Positions 26,823 through 34,486 of a DNA stretch of 64,000 nt are shown here, in pieces (position 1 is the stretch's first letter; each line of letters begins with the position of its first letter). The notes beneath the pieces were generated by a model that saw only the letters and a list, made by a program, of their open reading frames with translations, was not told the origin of the DNA and did not search any database. The stretch comes from Phascolarctobacterium faecium DSM 14760 (GTDB lineage: Bacteria; Bacillota; Negativicutes; Acidaminococcales; Acidaminococcaceae). Position numbers and translations under genes: made by a program. The stretch covers positions 46,598 to 110,597 of the forward strand of contig NZ_QLTS01000008.1 in NCBI RefSeq assembly GCF_003269275.1, read 5' to 3'.

Positions 26823-29800
26823 TTATTTGCATTGCAGCCATTCGCTGATGACGGCAAATAATTCTTCTAGATGAAACGGTTTGGTAATATGAGCATTCAT
26901 TCCTGCTTCACGTTCTTTTTTGATGTCATCCAGGAAGGCATTGGCAGTCATAGCAACGATCGGTAGGCTCTTTACATCCTTGCGTGATAGTTTGCGGATT
27001 GCTTTGGTTGCATCGTACCCATTGAGTTTAGGCATTTGTACATCCATGAAAACAAGATCGTAATGGTTTTCAGGTGCCTGAGCAATTTTTGTCAGTGCTG
27101 CAGCACCGTCAGTGGCCTCTTCTATCATGGCACCGGTCATACCAATCAACTCACAGGCGATTTCCATATTGAGCGGATTGTCTTCAACAAGAAGTATCCG
27201 CTTGCCGCTGCAGTTAGGTTCATTAGCAGCAGATGGCAGCAGATGCTGTGTTCTGGTTGTGTTTGTCTGATGCATTTTGTTGAGTACCTGTGCAAGGTTA
27301 GTAGCAAACAGAGGCAGAATCAGGAGTGCGTCAAAAGAATAGTCTTTAATGGTCTGGCTGAGATCGGAAAAGGTGATTGCCAAAGCTATCTTTAATGTTG
27401 ATGACAGTTGGCGTAATCCGTTTAACATTGTTTCCAGATCCAGCTGTGGGTTATAGACTATGATTGCTGTCGTATAGTCACTGCTTGTTTTTATGGCAGC
27501 TGCTAGTTTGTTATTTGCTTCTTTAAGACTGTGTACTGCTTGACCGGTAATTTGCAGTTGCTGTAGCTGCTGCAGGATATTAGAGGCATAAGTTTGATCA
27601 TGGTCGATGACCAGGGCCTGCAGTTCGGAATGAATGGCAGAAACCGGGACGGGCTGCTTGTCAGCCAGCTTCAGTGGCAGGGTGACTGTAAAGGTGGTTC
27701 CAGAGCCTGCAGCACTGGTGACTTCAATAGTACCACCCATCAAATCAACAATATTTTTAGTGATAGCCATACCCAGGCCTGTGCCTTCAATACTATCAGT
27801 ATTTGAGGTTTGGGAACGTTCGAAGGGAGTGAACAGGTGCGGCAGAAATTCCTGGTCCATGCCAATGCCGTTATCGCTGAAAACAAAACGAAAGTGTCCA
27901 TACCCTGTTGGCGCCAGCGTTAATTGCTTGATCTCGAGTTTGAGCTTTCCTCCTCGAGGCGTAAATTTGATAGAATTGCTGAGGATATTAGTGAAGATTT
28001 GATTAAGGCGTACAGTGTCACCCAGCAGATATTCGTCACTGATATTATATGTCTCTACATGCAGTTCGTGCTGGTGTTCTTTTAACTGTGGATTGATGAG
28101 TGAGATCAGATTGTGAATAAGCTCAGCCAGATTGAGCGGCGATTCCTTAAGTGATAATTTGCCGCTTTCGATCTTAGACATATCGAGAATATCATTTATG
28201 AGCTCTAAAAGATGATTGGAAGCCAGCTCGATTTTGCTGAGGCAGCTGTTAATACGAACAGGATCGTGCAGGTATTGCTGCGCGATTGTAGTCATACCGA
28301 TGATGGCGTTCATTGGAGTACGGATATCGTGGCTCATATTTGACAAAAAAGCGCTTTTGGCGGTATTGGCCTTTTCGGCAGAAAGCAGGGCAGCTTTTAA
28401 TGCCTGCTGTTGTCTTTCGTAGGCCAGTTTTTGTGTATGGATATTCCGGAAAGCGATAACGCAGCCTGTGATAGTTCCTTCGGTATTTTTAATGGCCTGA
28501 GCTTCCAGACGTACCCATTCGTATTTGTCGTTGGCAAAACGCCGCAGCAACTCTATTTCGACAGAGTTTTTATTGTTTTGAGTCAATGTTGTATAAATAT
28601 TTTCTAAAGCAAAAGCCTCTGATAACTGTTTGCGGAATTTCACATGAACAAAATTATTGACGAAGGTAGTCCAGGCTTCGGTATGATCTTCTAATCCTTT
28701 CAGCATATTGGCAGTGATGATTTCGGTAAGCCGCAGAATATAAAATCTATGTTCCTGCAGGTCGACATAATAGACTGCATAGTACATTTCAGCCAGCGCA
28801 TTGGCGATATTATGATGGCGCATTCTGTCGGCGCTGAGTAATGCAAGTTCATGTTCCTGCTGTTTTTTATCGTCGATGTTACGCAGCAGCAGCATGATTT
28901 TTTCGCCTTCGATTGTAGATATCCTGGTACTGTAATAGGTATAATAGTGAAGTTTTTTGTTTTTATCCCAAATACGCAGTTCACCTTCGGCATAGGTTTG
29001 TCTGCTGTAAAGTTTGGCATCAAAGATGCCTGACAGAAGCGCTTTATCACTGTCCAGCAGCTGTTGGTGGAATTGGGCATAGAAATCACGGTAACGGCCA
29101 CGTTTTTGCAGCGAGAGTATCTCTTCCGAATAATGGATACAGTTATAACCCTGATGCTCCATATCGACGCTGATTGCCAGTGCATACATATGCGCAACTG
29201 CCATTTTGGCAGTTTTTTCACTGAGTGAATGTTCGACTTTCTGGGTCAGGTCTTCAAAGGCCAGTACCGCATAAGGATAAGCGTCAGAGTAGCCTGGTGC
29301 CGGAATGATCTTGACACTGAGCCAAAACCCCTGCTTATTTTTAAAAATATGCTCAATCCGGTTATTATCGTTGGCAAACTGGTCAATGATGTAGGTGCTG
29401 TTGGTAATTTTTAAGAGTGTCTGCTGCCATTTAGGGTCTACAAATTCGTTTACATACATAGAAAACTGTTTATCATAGCATTCTTCCATATGTACGATTT
29501 TTTTGAACTGTTCTGGCACACGCAGGCCGCGTAAAGTGTTATTACTTAGATTAACAAGGTAAACTGCATAATATTCTTCACTTAACTGAGCGATCCAGGC
29601 GGTCTGTTCGCGTTGGCTCAACTCAAATTGTTTTTGTTTTTCAATATTGCGGTAGCACCATAATACTTTCAGGTGCCCGGTTTGAGCATCAATAGTAGAT
29701 ACGAGATGAGTTTCAATCCATTCAAAGCTATCTGGCGCAACAAGACGGCGCAGTTCGCCAACGATATGCATATTTTCCTGCGGCATATTCTGACGCAGGC

Positions 29801-30356
29801 TCTTTGTTGAAGTCAGTTCCCAGAATTTCTGCCGGTCTTCAGGATGGATAAGCATTTTACCGTAAAGATCATTGGCCTGAGTAAAGTCGCCGGCATGAGG
29901 AAATGCCGAAGCACAAGGGCCGAGCTTCGGAGAAATATAACGGTCGTCGACAAGATCAATAACTACATATTCGTCAAAGAGAACATCGATGCCCTGCAGG
30001 AGATCTTTGGAATGGTCGTGCCTGATCTTGACTTCGCCGGCAAAAATATGAGGTGTGACAGAGATTGCTAAGGCAGGAATCTGTCTGCCCTCATCGTCCC
30101 AAAGAGTTCTTTTCACTCGGACATCTACGTTGCTTCCTAAAATAGATTTTTCAGCAAAATACTGATAATCACCCTGATGAAAATTGACGGCATCAAAGCT
30201 GAGAGTGTCAGGATGATAGAATACACCTCTCCTGAAACCTGCTTTTGCAGCAGTCTGATTGCAGTAAAGTATCTGCAGAGTTGACTGATCTACGACGAAT
30301 AATGTTAGATTACTGATATCGTTGATAAGTTTGAGGACGTTTCTTTCGGAATTCAT
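26823..30356 (-). CDS. Large cytosolic hybrid sensor histidine kinase
   Basis: 1177 residues with no signal peptide or membrane helix. The N-terminal about 640 residues contain three or four PAS-like sensor modules (conserved edges such as LKVLWCYRNIEKQKQFE and ITGCVIAFRNIHTQKLAYE) but no haem or flavin motif I can name. HisKA has its phospho-His in SNMSHDIRTPMNAIIG (about 676), and the ATPase has DNGIGMDQEF and GTGLGMAI. Then comes a decayed receiver (about 910-1020) with a YNPQ sequence where the acceptor Asp should be. A complete receiver follows (about 1050-1170: LLVEDNPLN, FMDVQMPKLNG, MTANA, KPF). No Hpt domain or partner regulator is adjacent, so the output is unknown. The gene stands alone. 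Confidence 0.87.
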   Translation of the reverse strand: MNSERNVLKLINDISNLTLFVVDQSTLQILYCNQTAAKAGFRRGVFYHPDTLSFDAVNFHQGDYQYFAEKSILGSNVDVRVKRTLWDDEGRQIPALAISVTPHIFAGEVKIRHDHSKDLLQGIDVLFDEYVVIDLVDDRYISPKLGPCASAFPHAGDFTQANDLYGKMLIHPEDRQKFWELTSTKSLRQNMPQENMHIVGELRRLVAPDSFEWIETHLVSTIDAQTGHLKVLWCYRNIEKQKQFELSQREQTAWIAQLSEEYYAVYLVNLSNNTLRGLRVPEQFKKIVHMEECYDKQFSMYVNEFVDPKWQQTLLKITNSTYIIDQFANDNNRIEHIFKNKQGFWLSVKIIPAPGYSDAYPYAVLAFEDLTQKVEHSLSEKTAKMAVAHMYALAISVDMEHQGYNCIHYSEEILSLQKRGRYRDFYAQFHQQLLDSDKALLSGIFDAKLYSRQTYAEGELRIWDKNKKLHYYTYYSTRISTIEGEKIMLLLRNIDDKKQQEHELALLSADRMRHHNIANALAEMYYAVYYVDLQEHRFYILRLTEIITANMLKGLEDHTEAWTTFVNNFVHVKFRKQLSEAFALENIYTTLTQNNKNSVEIELLRRFANDKYEWVRLEAQAIKNTEGTITGCVIAFRNIHTQKLAYERQQQALKAALLSAEKANTAKSAFLSNMSHDIRTPMNAIIGMTTIAQQYLHDPVRINSCLSKIELASNHLLELINDILDMSKIESGKLSLKESPLNLAELIHNLISLINPQLKEHQHELHVETYNISDEYLLGDTVRLNQIFTNILSNSIKFTPRGGKLKLEIKQLTLAPTGYGHFRFVFSDNGIGMDQEFLPHLFTPFERSQTSNTDSIEGTGLGMAITKNIVDLMGGTIEVTSAAGSGTTFTVTLPLKLADKQPVPVSAIHSELQALVIDHDQTYASNILQQLQQLQITGQAVHSLKEANNKLAAAIKTSSDYTTAIIVYNPQLDLETMLNGLRQLSSTLKIALAITFSDLSQTIKDYSFDALLILPLFATNLAQVLNKMHQTNTTRTQHLLPSAANEPNCSGKRILLVEDNPLNMEIACELIGMTGAMIEEATDGAAALTKIAQAPENHYDLVFMDVQMPKLNGYDATKAIRKLSRKDVKSLPIVAMTANAFLDDIKKEREAGMNAHITKPFHLEELFAVISEWLQCK

Positions 30357-30463
30357 TATAAATACCTTCCGTATCCTTTATAATTGAAGGAAAACTTTTA
30401 TAAACTAATTATAATATAAAAATATAATAAAGTGAAACAAATATTGTGGTGATTATTACAATT

Positions 30464-30505
30464 AAAACAAACTCCCTGGACATATTTGCCCAGGGAGTTT
30501 GTTTT
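30464..30505 (-). terminator. Terminator of the LysR-FrhB transcript
   Basis: A 16-bp stem AAAACAAACTCCCTGG with its complement (30490-30505), overlapping the FrhB stop by two bases. Confidence 0.88.
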
Positions 30506-31601
30506 AATTTTCAGCAGTACCTAATATTTCGTTGGCTAAGGCAGAAAGGCTTTTGTGATCCAACTCAGCAAAGAACAATTGTCGGGAAGGATGGGGTGTC
30601 ATTTTTTTGGACAAAGCGGCGTTGTATTCGGCGCCGCGCTTAAAGTCTGTTTGCTGGCATTCCAGCTCGCTTTGGCAATCTGCAAAAAGTCCGGCGCCTT
30701 TTTCTGTATTGACGAGGACCAGCGTAACACCCTTATCGTCATCAAAAAGCGGGAAATGCTTATTGACGCCCCAATAGTCGGCTATCGTCAGATCAGCCAG
30801 GCTGTGTTTATTGTTAAAAGCGCAGTCGGAACAGGAAGGGCGAGTACTGACATTATTCAGGAATAAACGCATATATGGACCGCGGCGTTTATGTGTTGCA
30901 AAGATATGGTTTTCAGTTTGAAAAACGATATTAAAGCGTTTCCAACCGGGAGTTTTATCGCGGAAATTGACTTTTATTACCGGTGATGACGAAAGCTCGG
31001 TGACTTCGTCCAGTCGTTTCTGGTAGACTTTGGGACTGGGAACCCCATGGCAGACTACGTCAATGGTATAAAGCCTTTCATAGTCTTTACGCAGATATCC
31101 TTTCAAGCCTCCGATCTGGCACGGCGTACCGCTGAATAAAACAGTATGGCCTGCCTGAAGCAGTTTTTCGGCGTCCTGGTAGGTAGTGCTGATATCGCTT
31201 TGTACATATTTGGAACCGCGTAATTTATTCATTGCATTGACGCTTGTGACAGCGATATGTCTAACGTGCCAGTTGTCGTCAAAGGCCGCCCCGAAGACTG
31301 TCCCCTGACGTCCCAGGATTTTTTCGGCAGCGAGGGAGAAAAAACCGCCGCTGGAGCTGACAAAGCGAACGGCTTCGTTTTTATTTTTACAGCCGATAAC
31401 AGCTAAAATCTCATGAGGTTGAGGTTTGTGCAGCAGAGGACAAACGCGTTCACACAAACCGCAGTGGATACATTTGTCAGTATCGACCAGCGGATAATTG
31501 AAGCCTTCTTCGTCTGGTGCCATAGTGATGCAGGAGGTCACGCAGCGACTGGCACAGGCTCCGCAGCCGCCGCAGTCGGTTTTGTTGGTAATGGTAATCA
31601 T
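30504..31601 (-). CDS. FrhB/FdhB-type iron-sulfur flavoprotein (coenzyme F420 hydrogenase beta-subunit family)
   Basis: 365 residues. Two 4Fe-4S motifs lie at the N-terminus (CGGCGACASRC near residue 10 and CIHCGLCERVC near 43). FrhB N and C domains follow, with SSSGGFFSLAAEKIL, LRGSKYVQSD, VLFSGTPCQIGGLKGYL, DVVCHGVPSPKVYQ, RPSCSDCAFNNKHSLADLTIADYWG. In methanogens this fold passes electrons between iron-sulfur clusters, FAD and F420; in fermenters it is a stand-alone oxidoreductase of unknown substrate. It follows the LysR gene by 30 bases on the same strand, so the two probably share a transcript divergent from the CoA-transferase/mutase operon. A role in that pathway is inferred only from position. 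Confidence 0.83.
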   Translation of the reverse strand: MITITNKTDCGGCGACASRCVTSCITMAPDEEGFNYPLVDTDKCIHCGLCERVCPLLHKPQPHEILAVIGCKNKNEAVRFVSSSGGFFSLAAEKILGRQGTVFGAAFDDNWHVRHIAVTSVNAMNKLRGSKYVQSDISTTYQDAEKLLQAGHTVLFSGTPCQIGGLKGYLRKDYERLYTIDVVCHGVPSPKVYQKRLDEVTELSSSPVIKVNFRDKTPGWKRFNIVFQTENHIFATHKRRGPYMRLFLNNVSTRPSCSDCAFNNKHSLADLTIADYWGVNKHFPLFDDDKGVTLVLVNTEKGAGLFADCQSELECQQTDFKRGAEYNAALSKKMTPHPSRQLFFAELDHKSLSALANEILGTAEN

Positions 31602-31631
31602 AATTTCACCTTCTTAAACAATTTTTGAAGC

Positions 31632-32513
31632 TTAGGAATGCTGTGAAAAATAGTTTAAAAACAGTTGGGCGACATTGGAAAGTGGACGTCCTTTAACAAT
31701 AGATAGCGTTTTATTAAGGAATAGTCTGTCATCGCGGATGATCTTGCAAATCAGATCGTTGTCAAAAATTTCACCCGGTGAAGCCGGTACGACGGCGATG
31801 CCGGCATTTTCTTTTGCCCAGGCTATTGTAGACAGTTTAGTAGAATTAATGCTCAGGATCTGCGGGAAGATCATGGAATCGGAACAAACGTTTAAAAATA
31901 AAGTCGAACAGCCGCGTGACAGGCAGATGGGCATATCTTCCATATGTGCCAAAAGCAGAGCTTTGTCGTCTGCCGGCAGCCAGGGATTGTCTTTGTGCAT
32001 TACTGCAACAAGGCGCTCCTGCTTGGTATAGATAGTATCAAACCGGCTTTCCTGTGTCAGCGGAGCATTGGCAACGCCAATCTCCGTTTTCCCGGTCAGC
32101 ATCTGATTGATTTGCTCCAAGATGGAAACTTCGTACAGCTCATAGTTGATCTGCGGATATTCTTTGGAAAATTTGCTGAGGTAAGTTTGAATAAAGGAAA
32201 TCGACATCGAAGGCGACAGGCTGACTCGCAGAGTACCTGTATAGCCGTTGACGCAGTCCGATATTTCCCGTTGGGTATCATCTTCCAGCGAACAGAGATA
32301 TTTAGCTTTGTTATAAAGAATGCAGCCGGCATTGGTCAATTCTATATTATGTACGCCGCGACGGATATTGACTAGCTGAGTGCCGAATTTTTTCTGCAGC
32401 AGCTTCAGTTGATTACTGAGGGCCGGCTGGGCAACGTGTACGCGCTTGGATGCCGCTGAAAGACTTCCTGCTTCGACGATGGCAATAAAATTGCGGTAAT
32501 ATTCCATGTCCAT
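31632..32513 (-). CDS. LysR-family regulator, probable controller of the divergent CoA-transferase/mutase operon
   Basis: 293 residues. The winged helix-turn-helix is at 1-60 (YYRNFIAIVEAGSLSAASKRVHVAQPALSNQLKLLQ). A LysR substrate-binding domain follows, including GTLRVSLSPSMSISFIQTYLSKFSKEYPQ and WAKENAGIAVVPAS. The frame opens at 32540, but the ATG at 32513 has AGGAGGAG at 8 bases. Like most LysR genes next to a divergent operon, it probably senses a pathway acid and activates 32954-38011; inverted repeats at 32552-32614 are candidate sites. The FrhB gene follows on the same transcript. Confidence 0.85.
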   Translation of the reverse strand: MDMEYYRNFIAIVEAGSLSAASKRVHVAQPALSNQLKLLQKKFGTQLVNIRRGVHNIELTNAGCILYNKAKYLCSLEDDTQREISDCVNGYTGTLRVSLSPSMSISFIQTYLSKFSKEYPQINYELYEVSILEQINQMLTGKTEIGVANAPLTQESRFDTIYTKQERLVAVMHKDNPWLPADDKALLLAHMEDMPICLSRGCSTLFLNVCSDSMIFPQILSINSTKLSTIAWAKENAGIAVVPASPGEIFDNDLICKIIRDDRLFLNKTLSIVKGRPLSNVAQLFLNYFSQHS

Positions 32514-32551
32514 AGTCTGCTCTCCTCCTGTTACTGGCAATATAAATTTAA

Positions 32552-32614
32552 GTTTAAGCTAACTGTAGTTTGTTTATCGTTTAACTACATTATAGATGAT
32601 AAAGCAGCTTAAAC
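32552..32614. promoter_or_regulatory. Inverted repeats in the LysR/CoA-transferase intergenic region
   Basis: Two perfect inverted repeats are nested: GTTTAAGCT (32552-32560) with AGCTTAAAC (32606-32614), and inside it TGTAGTT (32564-32570) with AACTACA (32583-32589). Their centres differ, so they are separate sites. The inner one resembles a LysR box (dyad with about a 12-base spacer). Confidence 0.6.
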
Positions 32615-32953
32615 CTATCTTTTTCTGAAAAAATTTTTATAACTTTAGATAAGCATATAAATAAAACTTATAAATTATATCAATTATTTTGATGTTTAAA
32701 GATAGATATTGTCAATGAAAATGGCAAATGTTGTTAGAATGAATTTTTTATAAAAGTAATATTACATCAATTGAATTTTATGAATAGAAATAAAGAAAAG
32801 TGTAATTTTAAACTCGAAAACCAAATTTAAACATATCAAATAAATTAATATTTTCTATTGCTTTTTGGTATTTTACGTTATAAGTTTCCGGAATTATACT
32901 GAAAGTGAAGAAAGGTGTATGAGAAATTTAAATCTGGGAAAGAAGGGATGAAA
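32615..32953. other. Long AT-rich leader before the CoA-transferase operon
   Basis: About 340 bases, strongly AT-rich, without a gene. It should contain the operon promoter, but no -35/-10 pair with 16-18 base spacing stood out. No terminator hairpin or recognised riboswitch was seen, in particular no cobalamin riboswitch despite a B12-type mutase downstream. Confidence 0.45.
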
Positions 32954-34453
32954 ATGTTAGACAGCACGAGATTAAGAAATCCGCAGTTGTTTGACAAAAT
33001 CGTTACTCCGGAAGAAGCTGCGGCGCTGATTACTGATGGAATGAATGTGGGCGTCAGTGGTTTTACCCCATCCGGCTATCCTAAAAAAACAACGATAGCT
33101 TTAGCCAAAGCTATCAAAGAAGGTAAACGCTGCCGTATCAATATCTGGAGTGGCGCTTCTGTTGGTCCGGAAATTGAAGAGGAGTTGGCGGCAGTTGGCG
33201 CTATAAAAGGCAGGATGCCGTATTATGCCGCGTCCAACAAAAGCATGAAAAAGGGCATCAATGAAGGCAAGATTGAATATGTGGACCAACATTTGAGCCA
33301 TTTCGGACAGCAGGTAGATTATGGGTTTTTTGGTAATGTAGATGTAGCTATCATTGAAGCTACGGCAATTACTGCAGAAGGTAATATTATTTTAGGTCCT
33401 GGTGTTGGTAATGCGCCGATTTTTGTGAAGCATGCGAAGAAAATCATTATCGAAGTCAATACTTCGATTCCTTTGAATCTGGAAGGTATGCATGATATCT
33501 ATATTCCGGCGATCCCGCCAAATAGAACTGAGATTCCAATTTATCATGCGGGGGACAGGATAGGTAAACCTTATGTAGAATGCGGTATCGATCGTATCGA
33601 TTGTATCGTGGAGTCTGATATTCTGGATCATGTGCGTGACTTGACTGCTCCTGATGCAGCAAGCATCAAAATTGCTGAGAATTTGGTGGAATTTTTAGAG
33701 TATGAACAAAAGATGGGACGTTTGCCGGAGAAAATGCTGCCCTTGCAGTCCGGTGTCGGCAGTATTGCCAATGCGGTTCTTTTAGGACTGGCCAAATCCA
33801 GATTTGAAAATCTGGAAATGTATTCCGAGATTTTACAGGATTCTGTATTCCGTCTGATCAAGCTGGGCAAGATCGCTAAAGCCTCCGGCTGCGCGTTCAC
33901 TCCTTCGCCTTCGGTTTGGGAGATGTACAAGGAAGATCCTGATTTGTATCATAAGAGTATTGTTTTAAGACCGCTTGATATCAGTAATCACCCCGAGGTT
34001 ATCAGGCGTTTGGGAGTTATTGCCATGAATACGCCGTTGGAATTTGATATCTACGGGCAGGCTAATTCAACGCATGTTATGGGCTGCACGATGATGAATG
34101 GTATTGGCGGCAGCGGTGATTATATGCGTAACGGTTTCCTTACGATTTTTTCAACGCCGTCTACAGCGAAATGCGGCTCGATTTCCAGTGTAGTACCTAT
34201 GGTCACTCATGCAGACCATACTGAACATGACACGATGGTTTTTATTACTGAACAGGGTGTGGCCGACATCCGTGGTTTGAGTCCCGTCAAACGTGCTAAA
34301 GCTATCATAAATAACTGCGCACATCCTGATTTTCGGCCGCAGCTTTTGGAATATCTGAGGTTTGCACAACAAAAAAACGCCCATATGCCAATTGATTTGG
34401 CACATTGTTTCGATATGCAGAAAAAATTTTATGAAACCGGCACTATGCTGTAA
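32954..34453 (+). CDS. Acetyl-CoA hydrolase/transferase-family acyl-CoA:carboxylate CoA-transferase
   Basis: 499-residue family-I CoA-transferase of the Cat1/ScpC type, moving CoA between a donor acyl-CoA and a carboxylic acid. Seen: VGVSGFTPSGYPKK near the N-terminus, GPGVGNAPIF, LPLQSGVGSIANAVLLGL, the catalytic Glu in MYSEILQDS (Glu292), NSTHVMGCTMMNGIGGSGDY and a C-terminal VADIRGLSP. Characterised relatives use succinate, propionate, acetate or butyrate; which acids apply here is not readable. The frame opens at 32915; the ATG at 32954 lies 6 bases after GAAGGG and begins MLDSTRLRNP like homologues. First gene of a four-gene operon with a B12-type mutase, MmgE/PrpD and a thioesterase. 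Confidence 0.88.
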   Translation: MLDSTRLRNPQLFDKIVTPEEAAALITDGMNVGVSGFTPSGYPKKTTIALAKAIKEGKRCRINIWSGASVGPEIEEELAAVGAIKGRMPYYAASNKSMKKGINEGKIEYVDQHLSHFGQQVDYGFFGNVDVAIIEATAITAEGNIILGPGVGNAPIFVKHAKKIIIEVNTSIPLNLEGMHDIYIPAIPPNRTEIPIYHAGDRIGKPYVECGIDRIDCIVESDILDHVRDLTAPDAASIKIAENLVEFLEYEQKMGRLPEKMLPLQSGVGSIANAVLLGLAKSRFENLEMYSEILQDSVFRLIKLGKIAKASGCAFTPSPSVWEMYKEDPDLYHKSIVLRPLDISNHPEVIRRLGVIAMNTPLEFDIYGQANSTHVMGCTMMNGIGGSGDYMRNGFLTIFSTPSTAKCGSISSVVPMVTHADHTEHDTMVFITEQGVADIRGLSPVKRAKAIINNCAHPDFRPQLLEYLRFAQQKNAHMPIDLAHCFDMQKKFYETGTML

Positions 34454-34486
34454 ACAGCGGAGCGGAATGAGAAAGGGGTCAATGAC

